NCBI GenBank assembly: GCA_013398295.1
Contig: VZSF01001915.1
Span: 33,055 to 97,054 of the forward strand
DNA: 64,000 nt
Source: Chionis minor
Lineage: Eukaryota; Chordata; Aves; Charadriiformes; Chionididae
Direction of reading: 5' to 3'
Positions 1-10,697 of the stretch are shown here, piece by piece; position 1 is the stretch's first letter; every line of letters starts with the position of its first letter. The notes beneath the pieces were generated by a model, which saw only the letters and a program-made list of their open reading frames with translations, ran no database searches and was not told the origin of the DNA. Made by a program: the position numbers and the translations under genes.

Positions 1-532
1 ATTTATTTTATATATTTATTTATTATATAGAGTTTATTTTTAATGAAATATGTACAGGCCAGATAGGCATTTTGGAAGCTTTAGGCTCTGTAAGCATTAA
101 AATGGCAAAGGCCACTATGAACCTGTGGTAAATTCATGCAAGTAAATATAAAGGTGCATGGATAATAATAAAAAAACCAATAAAAAGGTAATAATAATAA
201 TAAATTCTAGTGACCCTCATGTACTAAAGGCGACAATCTCTTTTGTGCCCGTTTTATTGTACAAGTATTCACACCACTCATGACACTGAGTCCTCACTCT
301 TCTGACTGCTTGTTTCATAGCTTACCCCCAGAGGATTAAAGAGAAAACTGGGTCTTCAACTTTTTTTCTGTGTCTGTAATATTTCCTCTCTGATAAAGTG
401 ACTTCTTACATCGTTGTAAACTTCACAGCTGTGGAAAATATAGGGGTTGGAATATATTCTACTTGTTAAAACCTATTGCAGATTATACCAAAGCTAAATG
501 ATAAATATGCTTTTTTTCCTTTTTTTTTTCCT
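1..532. other. AT-rich non-coding sequence before the duplication
   Basis: No open frame or exon is recognisable here. The stretch is AT-rich, with a short (ATA)n tract near 165-205 and a pyrimidine-rich run at about 511-531 directly before the first copy of the 1065-bp duplicate. It could be 3' UTR or intergenic sequence of a neighbouring gene; nothing decides between these. Confidence 0.5.
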
Positions 533-1597
533 AAAGCAGAATGCCAGAAACAACATAAGTAATATCAACAATTGTACTAATTTTACGATTCCACAAATAG
601 CACATAATGGTTTCAGAGGGCAAGAACCAGGTTAACAGGATCACTCTTGTAAACATGTTTATTTGTGCACTTGACTATCTACTCTGAAAATATACAAGTA
701 CCATAGGGGTCATTGTAACATCTTTTATGGAAAATTGCTTTCAGTGTGAACTGTCATAATACATGATATTAGCACCCTTCCTAAAGCAAAACTTGCAAAA
801 TGAAACTAATAAATCTCTATCAATAATAACAATGAGGGGGACAGTATTAGACTTTTTTTTTTCTAAAATACATTCAAATATTCACCAACTGTAAGTGAGC
901 TGACAGTATGTAGTATTTAAGGAATTGTAGCATTTTATTAAGCACACCAACATGTTGATTAGCAGTTACCATTGGGGAATTAACCCTTAGAAAGATGCAT
1001 TTTATTTTTTTTTCCCCAGAACCCTGAAGGAAAAAGAAGAGAAAAAAATCACATAAGGTCCGTATGACAAATGCATTTTGTAGTTGCTTAATCCCTTAGG
1101 ATTTGAGTTCGGTGCCATGAAGTTGAGTGTAGCCTTTGCCATTGGATCTGTCGGGAGCGTGGCTGGTCCTGACAGCCCTGGCTGTCCCCAAAGTCAGGGA
1201 GGCTGGGCGCAGACAGGCTCTGGAAGAGCTATACATAAGTTTGTGGCCTCTTCGTAATTAAGTAATTTTTGGTCTAAGGTGCTCTTGTCCATGTGATATA
1301 TATATTATTTGAAACATAATTCTATTCTGGAATAACCTCTGGCTTGGTGTCCTGAATGAACGTGACCTTTCTGCGCTCGAGCAGGTCGGAGTGGCCACGT
1401 CTCAACCAGCGATATCAGTAATCTTAAATAAAATGTGGCATTTTATTATAATGGTTTATGAATGATAAAGATACATAAATTACGTTAGTCGATTTGTAGG
1501 ACGCAGTTAGACATACTTGTCTAGGGACTGTTATTGCCTGGGAATTTACAGCCTTCAACTGCAGCCCACGAGTTTGTTTTTAACCCTTTGGAGCTGC
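533..1597 (+). repeat. First copy of an exact 1065-bp duplicate (likely assembly artefact)
   Basis: Bases 533-1597 match 2274-3338 at a constant offset of 1741. Homopolymer lengths are the same where I compared them (for example the ten-T run near 853 and near 2594). The copy stops exactly at the single N at 1598. Identity over a kilobase, with both unique ends abutting Ns, is the signature of two contigs that overlap in truth but were laid end to end. I see no coding potential in the segment. It holds an AATAAA near 1426 and AT-rich runs with homeodomain-like TAAT sites, which could be regulatory or UTR sequence. Confidence 0.9.
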
Positions 1598-1598
1598 N
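1598..1598. other. Single N, contig junction
   Basis: One undetermined base, placed directly after the last base of duplicate copy 1. It most likely marks a scaffold join rather than one unread base. Confidence 0.85.
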
Positions 1599-2272
1599 TT
1601 TACACATTTTTTACCCAGACCAGTGGACCCTGAGAAAGTACCGGAACTATATAAGGATATTTTAAGCCAAAGTTGACAAAGACAATTCCTTCACTTGAGC
1701 CCTTAAAAAGTAACCACTATAAAGGTTTCATGCGGTGGGTTCTTATTGATTAGCTGTGTCATCACATCAGCTCCACTGTTGCCAAACTTTGTCGCATGCA
1801 TAATGTATGATGGAGGCTTGGATGGAACATGCTGATTTTGTTCTGCACTTAAAGGTTTGTCCTCCTGGAGGAGAGCCTATGCCCACTCGCTTGTTTTAGT
1901 ACGAGAGGGAGCGCGAGAGAGTGAGTGCGAGAGAGAGAGAGAAAGGGAGAGGATGAATGGGAGTGAGAGCGCGAGAGAGAGGAGCCAAGGGGAGGAGGAG
2001 GAGGAAGAGGAATGCCTGATGCATGCTGGGGAATAGACACGCTTTTAAATTTTTGATCAGTTGTACTTCGTCATATATCAGCATAGCTGCCATACTTTGA
2101 TTCATCAGGATTTTTGGCTGGTGGCCTGCTCAAGTGTACGCTGCATTTACAAAGGCATGGAGGGTGCAGTCTTACTTAAAACAAGAGACTTTTCAGTTAA
2201 TTGCTCTCTGGGTCTCACCCCACTGAGTTTAAAGCAAAGACCTCTTAGTAAAAAAAATAAAAATAAAAAGTT
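1599..2272. other. 674-bp island between two Ns, probably a misplaced small contig
   Basis: This segment lies between the Ns at 1598 and 2273 and separates the two identical copies. It contains a purine-rich GA tract and ends in an A-rich run. No gene is recognisable. If the flanking copies are collapsed into one, this piece has no place here and may belong elsewhere or represent an alternative allele. The open frames that cross it are driven by the simple repeat. Confidence 0.6.
1901..2010 (+). repeat. GA-rich polypurine low-complexity tract
   Basis: About 110 bases are almost entirely G and A on the plus strand, with interrupted (GA)n, some GCGAGA units, and (GGA)n at the end. Such tracts can form triplex DNA and occur in promoters and as neutral repeats. 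Nothing nearby shows a promoter. Confidence 0.85.
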
Positions 2273-2273
2273 N
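2273..2273. other. Single N, contig junction
   Basis: One undetermined base directly before the first base of duplicate copy 2. It pairs with the N at 1598 as the second edge of the inserted island. Confidence 0.85.
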
Positions 2274-3338
2274 AAAGCAGAATGCCAGAAACAACATAAG
2301 TAATATCAACAATTGTACTAATTTTACGATTCCACAAATAGCACATAATGGTTTCAGAGGGCAAGAACCAGGTTAACAGGATCACTCTTGTAAACATGTT
2401 TATTTGTGCACTTGACTATCTACTCTGAAAATATACAAGTACCATAGGGGTCATTGTAACATCTTTTATGGAAAATTGCTTTCAGTGTGAACTGTCATAA
2501 TACATGATATTAGCACCCTTCCTAAAGCAAAACTTGCAAAATGAAACTAATAAATCTCTATCAATAATAACAATGAGGGGGACAGTATTAGACTTTTTTT
2601 TTTCTAAAATACATTCAAATATTCACCAACTGTAAGTGAGCTGACAGTATGTAGTATTTAAGGAATTGTAGCATTTTATTAAGCACACCAACATGTTGAT
2701 TAGCAGTTACCATTGGGGAATTAACCCTTAGAAAGATGCATTTTATTTTTTTTTCCCCAGAACCCTGAAGGAAAAAGAAGAGAAAAAAATCACATAAGGT
2801 CCGTATGACAAATGCATTTTGTAGTTGCTTAATCCCTTAGGATTTGAGTTCGGTGCCATGAAGTTGAGTGTAGCCTTTGCCATTGGATCTGTCGGGAGCG
2901 TGGCTGGTCCTGACAGCCCTGGCTGTCCCCAAAGTCAGGGAGGCTGGGCGCAGACAGGCTCTGGAAGAGCTATACATAAGTTTGTGGCCTCTTCGTAATT
3001 AAGTAATTTTTGGTCTAAGGTGCTCTTGTCCATGTGATATATATATTATTTGAAACATAATTCTATTCTGGAATAACCTCTGGCTTGGTGTCCTGAATGA
3101 ACGTGACCTTTCTGCGCTCGAGCAGGTCGGAGTGGCCACGTCTCAACCAGCGATATCAGTAATCTTAAATAAAATGTGGCATTTTATTATAATGGTTTAT
3201 GAATGATAAAGATACATAAATTACGTTAGTCGATTTGTAGGACGCAGTTAGACATACTTGTCTAGGGACTGTTATTGCCTGGGAATTTACAGCCTTCAAC
3301 TGCAGCCCACGAGTTTGTTTTTAACCCTTTGGAGCTGC
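2274..3338 (+). repeat. Second copy of the exact 1065-bp duplicate
   Basis: This is identical to 533-1597 as far as I can read. It begins right after the N at 2273 and continues without a break into unique sequence at 3339. The continuation suggests that this copy belongs to the contig running rightwards, and that the first copy is the overlapping end of the left contig. Confidence 0.9.
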
Positions 3339-3344
3339 TGAGAC

Positions 3345-3435
3345 CTGCAGACAGTTTGGCCGCTGCCGGTCCCCCGGGTGCCGAATCATTTATCCGGGCG
3401 GCGCAGAGCCATGCTGGACCGTAGGGGAAGAAAGC
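3345..3435. other. Small CpG-rich patch
   Basis: About nine CpG dinucleotides lie within roughly 90 bases in an otherwise CpG-poor, AT-rich neighbourhood. It is too short for a standard CpG island and could be a remnant of one. No exon is recognisable. Confidence 0.45.
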
Positions 3436-6400
3436 GAGCTTCTGGGGAGGACTAGGGTTCACTGCTCAGTGTTAAACAGATCAATCCTACCACAAGGAAG
3501 GGAGGTTACAACTCTGCTTTTTTGGTAAATCTGACATACACTGGGAAATTAACTGCAAAGGTTAAAAATACTCTGAGTTGAGGCCACGATACTGGGCCAC
3601 GGTTTGAGTCTTAGTGTTAAATCGACTTGGATTTTTAGTCATAGGCAAATCATTACTACTAGTTAACATGTTTTATTTAATTTATTTTTTTGTATTTTTC
3701 TAAAGAAAGGATTAAACCCAAGAAAAATGTTATGAGTTTATGGCAGTCCATATAAATAAACTGTAACCGATTTACTCAAATAACCCATAATGGTGTGTAA
3801 ATACTGACTTTATGTAAATATAGAAACATGTAATTTAACGTAGGCATTATTGTGAGACTGGATGGTCCAGGAGCTGGCAGTTTGCCACTCCCTGCAGGTT
3901 CACTGGGTCAAATTCAGCCTGTTTTGGGTAAGCGAACAACAGATTCTGTTCAGTCACTTGTGTAAAATGAGTTATTTCTGGTTGATTTCTGGTGGCGGAT
4001 GGGCAAAGCCATCGTCACCTGGGCGCTGCTTAGCTCCTGTGCCGAGGCGCGAAGGGGTACGGATACCCTCCCGCTCCTTCCCTGATCCTGCTAACACAGG
4101 GCTGGAGACAGCTGACGTGGCAAAGCGGGGAGGCTTGCCGTGCTCCTCCTGCCCTGTGGACAAACGGAAGTCTTCATTTGCCAGTGCTGTCCATCTGGCA
4201 CCTTTCTCGAGCACTAGAATTCCCTTGAAGAAAAATCTGAGTGAAAAACAAAAGAACAATTGGTGTTATTTACTTGATATTCTGTAATGGTATGTAAATA
4301 CATACAGGATTCTGTAATTTGTATAAATACATTGCTATAGAATTTTGAAAATTGGTATTATTTGCTTGATGTTCCTTCAGAGCATTTTCTGATAACCATG
4401 CACATGTGTAATAATGGGATTGCAAATGTCCTTTCTCGTTCCTAGGAAGGGTGTGAGAAAATTCGAGGAAGACCAAAACCATCATTATTTTCTATGCCTT
4501 TTTGCTAAACTGGAAAAAAGCGAGGGGGTATCTTTGTGGCAAGAATTGAATTAGCATTTCACCTGAAGCCGATCTATTGGGGCAAGCAGCATGGGCAAAA
4601 AGGTGATGGAGATCCAGAGCAATGTTAGTGTATGGGCTGGGTCTGAGCTGCATCTGGTAATGCGTCAGGCAGTGCTCCCAAACTTAAGTGGGGTGGATGA
4701 CACCTAGCAGAGCTGGGCAGTGCAGAGAGTGGAAAGAGAAAAATCCAAGGAAAATTGTCTTAAATTGTCACCAGTCAGTGCAGAACTTAAACTGCCTGTC
4801 AACTGGAAGGAAAAAATGTTGCCTTTCGTAAATGACTGGGTGTAACATGTGGAGGCTCAAGATGGGACTCTCTACTGTAGGATAGTGTAGAAAGTCAAGA
4901 ATTGCTGTTGTTTCCCTGGAAAAAGATACATGTGTGTTTAATACAAATAGGAGGGAGTTGAAGAGACTGCTCCAAGGCGGTCTCTAAGTTTCTTTGGAGA
5001 CAGAATATGGCAGTAGGTGAGACAAGATGGGTCTGTAGCATGACTTTTGGAGGCCCTTCCATCATCTTCTTAGCTTATGCTCTGCTCTGCATACTCTTGT
5101 ATCAAGTGAAAAAGTGAATGTAAGGTCCAGCTCTGTTACCCATGATTATAGATTACAGGAGTAGAAATGGATGGGCTGTGAGCCATGCTGAATACCTTTT
5201 CGTGTGAACTCCTGTCCCAGCTAGTGAATTCTCATGGGGTCCCTGTGAGATACATTAGCAAACATGAAGATGGGGATAGGGCCAGGCTCCTTACAACAAA
5301 CAACTGCAGTTTGTTTTGCAGAAATGAGATATTTCGGATTCTTTGAAATTTTGATGAAATCTTGGAAACTCAGCCCTTGCTCATGTAGCTCTGTGTGTGT
5401 AGGCAGCCGTATTTGTAGGTAGGGAATCTGGGGGAAGAAGTAACTAACAACATCATCCTAGGTATTTTTTTCCACGCGGCATATAATTTACTTATCTGAG
5501 ACTAGAAACCAGAGAACAACTGTTTTCCAGACTTTTATCTCTGTTCTTAAACCGTTAGAGCTCTCTGTGGGTTGCTCCCAGGTCAGTTCTGTCCTGCCTT
5601 GGTGTTAACTTTCACCTTACCGTAACACTACAAGGTGGTTTTGCCATCTGGCCCCTAAATGAGTACCAGTAGTATAACCTCATCCGCTTTTGTCAAGAAG
5701 CTGGAACAGCCTGCCTTAGAGTTTGCTGCTGAACAGTTTGGCATTGTGAAGTGAGTGGGGCGTAGCTAATTAACATCTTAAGGTTAGGATTTATAAAATT
5801 TATCCATCAATGGTAAGACAGACAGTTAGTGATTATAAACAATGCACCTATTGCGCAACGTGTCTTGTCAGCTCATCTGCATGAAGCTTGAAAGCAGAGA
5901 ATATTTCTTGATGATGTTCAGGAAATTCATAATGAGAATAGTAACCAAGTTCCACCTGCAAAAGAGTTTGTAAAACCCAGTCTTGTTGCCTTTTTCCCTG
6001 GTGGTTATGTATCTTTAATAGCTTGTATGCATTTTCTTCTACCTGCTGATATTGGAAAAGACTCTTTTTTTTTCATTCATTATTTCTGAAGCCCGGTTGT
6101 CTTTGTATAATTTTTCAGTTATTCTGTCCTGAACCCCGGGGCAGGAAAGTTGCCATGTGATCCTGGGTCAGGACAGAGGATCACATGTGTTACAAAGATG
6201 ATGCTGTTGTGCTCAGGGTCGCTGATATAGTCCATAGGATGACCTTGTCTTATCGTAGCTATCACATGGAGGGCTACAACATTAGTTGTGCCTTAATACA
6301 TTGTACATTGTTGTTATCATAGGAGAGATCTTTTCAAAGTATCCTCAAGTCATGCTGGCTTTATTAAATCTGCATCTGCCTCTTGAACACACGCTCACAA

Positions 6401-7160
6401 ATATCCTGTCATGGAGGGCAGTGTGCAAAGTAAATTTGAGCTCTGTATTGGTTAGTGATGCAGAGGGGTTTCACCTCATAGCAAAAAAAAAAAAAAATCC
6501 CTTTTCCTTTAGGTCAAGGGAAGTTATTTTTATGTGCAGTACACACAAGTAACAACTGCAACATAGTTGAAAGAATTCTGGAATTAGACTGAACTGTCAA
6601 CGTGTTTCTCACATTTCTGTTTTCTTGAGAAATCACAGACCATCAAATTATGGTGATATGCAAAAAATGCCCTGTAGATTTTTTTTTTCCATGTCCAGAG
6701 GGCCTGGATTTATGTATATCTTACTGTTGGAGGCAGTAAGTCTAGGTGAAAAGAGCATTTCTGTAATATTGTAACTCATTCATTTTATTGACAACCTCCG
6801 CCCTCCCCCTGCAAAGTGCAGCTTTAGTTAAAATTATTATTATTTCTACCCTTTTTCAGAGAGTAGGTGTAAACATTAAAACAGTCTCTTCAAATATTCC
6901 CTCACAGCTGTGCTCTTGAATGCATACTTCTTTCTTTTATTTCTTACGTAATATAATTTCAATTGCTTTTTTGAAACCTTTATGCTTATTAATGTCTTAC
7001 ACACATTGACTTAGTTACAGCCAAGTTACGTACTTCTGTCTTCTTTGGTTAAGCCAATTTACTCTTTCTGGACTTCTTACATTTTGGCAGGCAAGGCAGT
7101 AACTTCTCAGCTAGGACCCTTATTTTTAATTTTCTTCATGCCACAATCAGTCTTTTTTAT
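3436..7160. other. Gene-poor interval, 3' side of the TEX15 relic
   Basis: No convincing exon is visible. A second CpG-rich patch (about eleven CpGs) lies near 4005-4150, with overlapping open frames on both strands that look composition-driven. A 14-A run is at 6483-6496. The last kilobase or so could hold further downstream parts of the TEX15 relic on the minus strand, but I could not match any conserved block there. Confidence 0.5.
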
Positions 7161-10100
7161 TCATGCACTGTAGTTATCTTCACAAACCTTCACAAAGAAC
7201 CTGCATGGTAAGACTGTGCATCCCATCTTATCTTCATTCCAGGGAAGCAGAAGACTTGCTGGTAATGATTCTCTGTGCATTTTTGTCCTTGAGACATTGT
7301 TTGATTTGACTCCAGATGGAATCGGTGCTTGTGTCTTCCTCTTCAGGATGGTTTGGGTCTTTATCTCCCCCATTTTCCTAATAGGATCATTAGAAGGTTG
7401 TTCCATATATGATGTAAGTTTATTCAGATGTGGCATATCCATTTCCACTTCTCTTTCCACAGAGTGTACTTGTTACGCCTTAAGCTCAGTTACTATCTAA
7501 AGTCCATCATAGACATCACCTTATTAACTTGAACTCTCTTCACCAGCTGCTTTGTATCTCTTCATGTTTGTGACTCATTTGATCATGATTTCACATGTGT
7601 GCTAAAGATGCAAAGTCTGGTTGTCAACCAGTTTTGTTGTAAGACCTGCTCTGTTCTCTGAAGAACAGAAGTCACATACACATCCCCAGTTCCAGTAAGG
7701 ATATTTTCCTCACTGTTGCCAGTCTACCTTGCTGTCCTTCAGAGAAAAGCAGCTCTTTTGGCATGGAAATTGCTGCCAAATGGCCTGCTGTATCAGCTGG
7801 TCTCCAGTACTACCTCTTTTTCTTTTAACAAAAAATCCACTCTTCCAACAAGTTATTTTTTAGCTGCTTCTTCCTACTGCCTTAATCTTCCTAATATCAT
7901 TTCGTGGTATTTGGGTGTTGAGGCAGATACTGTCAATGAAACCTGTATTTTGTAATTGTTGTGTTTGGATCCAACGTCCTTTCATTTCTAATCAAGCCAG
8001 TCTTTATCCAGTCAAAATAAAATAATGGAAGAAACTGTGAAGGAAAAGAAAACTACAAGTTGTTATCCCTTATCTCAAGTGGGTTTGAAGGAGAGCCAAT
8101 GCGAACTTGCTCACGCTAAGATTCCTCTTAAGAGATTTCCATACTCTTAACTGTCTTTCTGGCATTCTGTAATGTCCTATTATTTTCCAAGCGATATTAT
8201 CTGCCATCCTAGCAGAAGCTTTTTTTCAGTGTCTATGAAGTTCATGTACAATGAACTCCTTGAATGCTCTGCTAAGAACATGTTCTTACACATTGCCATG
8301 ACCACTGACAATTTCTGTTTCTTGAGATTGGTCAGCTCTTCTCCAAGCTGAATGTCTCCTGCTTGTTTCAACCTCCATAACAGCATGCCTGCCAGGCTGC
8401 TGCTTGGTATAGAAAGGAAGATGCTATCTTTTGGTTTATTGTACTGCACAAGGAGTTTCTTCAGAAAGAGACCACCTTCCAGGACCACATGAAAGAATTC
8501 ATACTTGGCTTCAGTAAAACTTGCACCTCTTATCTTTCCCACCTCAGCCCATATTCCATGCACTTAATTAATGTTTCTATTTTTATGGCCTTATTATCTA
8601 TCTGAAAACTGCACTGCTGGTGTATGCCAGAAGGCTGTTCTGAGCAGACTAGTGTTTTCCTCCTGGTCTGTCTTCGTATTGGTACATACACACACAGGTA
8701 CACTGCATCTTCTCCCAAGGATGGCGAGAAGCATCTCATAGCTTTCCTTCTCTTCAAGACAAACAGGCCTGCTTGGTTAGACTAAGGTAGGATACTCCAC
8801 CTCAGGAGTATCCCTGGCCTCTTCCAGCAGTGTCATGGAAAACAGACAAAGTTCTTGTCTCGGTTCTTAGTAACTCTTCTCTATATAAACTTGGTGGCTG
8901 TGACATGTTAAAAAAAAATAATCTAGGTGAACAGGTTTGAGAGTACATACGAACAAGGTTTTTTCCAGTTCCTCTCTTTCATTACTTAAATAACCAATTA
9001 AAAATCAGCCGAGATACTCTTGAGCTGAAATTTTGAATTCAAAGTCTTGCTACTTGTAGTCATAGTTTCAGTTGGGGTAATAGTCAGGTAGCTGCTCCAC
9101 AGCTTATGAAGCAATGTGCAGCTGAACACCCGTTTCTTTCTTGATGGAAAATGTGATTTGTTCACAGAAATGTAGTCTTGGAGACCATATTCAGCTGTTA
9201 CATGGGTACGCGGAGCCTCTAATGTGCAGTAAAAGTGCTTATTACCCACCTGCTACAGACGCCTGTTAAACCTTCCCCTCAGCTGCCTGTTGCCCAGCTG
9301 CAGGGTTGAACTTCCATCGGGGCAAAGTGCTGGCTCAGGCAGGCTGAGGCGCTTGTCCACGCCACAGGAAAAGTCTCGCTGAAACAGGAGAAGCCATGAC
9401 CCTCTGGAGAGGAGAGAGAGGCAGCAAAAAGAGAAGTGAAGAAAACAGAGTTCATCTAAGAAAGGGTACAGAGGACGTCCTGGTTTTGCCAGGGGAAAAT
9501 CAGCACAGGCTTGAAGCAGGGGCAGACACATACATAACACAGAAATACAAATTCTTCTGTTTCTTCTCCCAGTTTTGCCTGTGTGCTGCCTCTTTTTTCC
9601 CAAGCACACCTGCTCTTCTTCACTTTCCAGCTCTCATTGTAGTTGTAGTAACTGGTCCTTCTTAGAAACTTTAGGTCACACATTGCACACCTTTAATGAG
9701 TGATCCATCTCAAGAGTTAGTTCCATAATTCAAGTGGCACTAAAAAGATTCAGACCATAGAAGAGGGTTCGGTTTGTAAGCAGACCTGCCTTGTTGGGTT
9801 TAGGGGACCCTTCCTCCACATACCGAGGTCTGTAGCAGCCTTGCAGTTGACACAAGTGGGAGACTGGCCTGCCGAGGTGTGTGCTGGGCTGTGGTGGTGA
9901 CAACAAAGGTGTCCGCTGAGCAGGGGCCATGCCTGGCATCAAGAGACACTTTGAAAAGTTCTCAGGTGGCCACAGGCAGCTACTGAAGGTGCGGGCTATT
10001 TGTTCTTAATTTATCTTGACATAAATTTAGAGCTAAGCCCTTGCTTAGAGGAAAAGCTGTACAATCAGTGTAGCTGATGCAACTAAGGAATCAGGTTTAA

Positions 10101-10266
10101 TAGTGAGAGAAGACAGGATAGCCTTGATGTTTTCCTTTCTTCCATAGCACTGTTTATCACAGACATGAATCAATGGTTTTTGTAGAGGTGTTCTTCTTGC
10201 TAGGGTCATGCTCATTTGGTGCCTGGTCTCCAACAGCCAGTTAGGATGTACTATTGGAGCTGTCAC
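7161..10266 (-). pseudogene. TEX15: Decayed TEX15 relic (C-terminal third of the large exon)
   Basis: In mammals TEX15 is a large germ-cell protein (about 2,800-3,200 residues, mostly one giant exon) needed for meiotic break repair and, with MILI, for piRNA-guided transposon silencing. Reading the minus strand downward, I see nine blocks that match remembered human TEX15 in the same order: TPLQKP..HVCDKQC (10191-10147); AILSSLTI..LVASATL (10122-10060); LQ..6x..YVEE..13x..NRTLFYG (9846-9751); RTSYYNYN (about 9656); FSCGVDKRLSL (9372-9338); VTAEYGLQDYISVNKS (9201-9154); KIRGASF..FLKKLL..YNK (8536-8435); LGEELTNLKKQKL (8347-8309); SRTKMHRESLPASLL (7289-7245). Blocks from 10266 to 8998 mostly share one frame but are cut by stops at 10045-10047, 9730-9732, 9253-9255 (TAG) and 8998-9000. 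The SYY block, the 8563-8180 block and the 7460-7161 block are in other frames, so indels have occurred. There is no usable start, and upstream exons were not found. Alternatives are a diverged paralogue or a chance chain of weak matches; colinearity over 3 kb argues against chance. Confidence 0.72.
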
Positions 10267-10364
10267 CTGCTGTACAAATAGGATAAAACCAACACTGTGA
10301 ACATCACATAGGGTAAAAATAACATGAAAATAAGACGTGGTTAGTTCTAGATGTTAGTTCTAGT

Positions 10365-10697
10365 TCTCTCTGGAGAGCTGGAAAGGGACTCTTTGTCAGG
10401 AAGTCTAGTGATAGGACAAGGGGTAATGGTTTTAAATTGGAAGAGGGGAGATTTAGATTAGATATTAGGAAGAAGTTCTTTACTGTGAGGGTGGTGAGGC
10501 ACTGGAACAGGTTACCCAGGGAAGCTGTGGATGCCCCATCCCTGGAAGTGTTTAAGGCCCGGCTGGATGGAGCTTTGAGCAACCTGCTGTAGTCAGAGGT
10601 GTCCCTGCCCATGGCAGGGGGGTTGGAACTTGATGATCCTTAAGGTCCCTTCCAACTCTAACCATTCTATGATTCTATGATTCATTCTATGATTCTA
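10365..10697 (+). mobile_element. CR1 LINE, 3' end fragment
   Basis: This is a typical avian CR1 3' terminus: a block about a flanked-T region with GAGGGTGGTGAGGCACTGG, then TTGGAACTTGATGATCCTTAAGG, and finally ATTCTATG-type octamer repeats at about 10662-10697. It is 5'-truncated, as most CR1 copies are, and contains no coding capacity beyond the last part of the element. It looks less diverged than the other CR1 copies in this window. A 13-bp near-repeat (GTTAGTTCTAGAT) precedes it at 10340-10363. It lies about 100 bp upstream of the first matched block of the TEX15 relic and may have landed inside the dead gene. No clear target-site duplication was found, which is usual for CR1. Confidence 0.93.

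Noticed and set aside
1849..2105. Ser/Leu-rich minus-strand frames
   Set aside because: They are translations of the GA-rich polypurine tract in the probable misplaced contig.
533..3338. A genuine recent segmental duplication
   Set aside because: Perfect identity with both unique ends at Ns fits an unmerged contig overlap much better.
7216..7500. Plus-strand open frame of 94 codons
   Set aside because: It is the antisense shadow of the best-preserved downstream block of the TEX15 relic on the minus strand.
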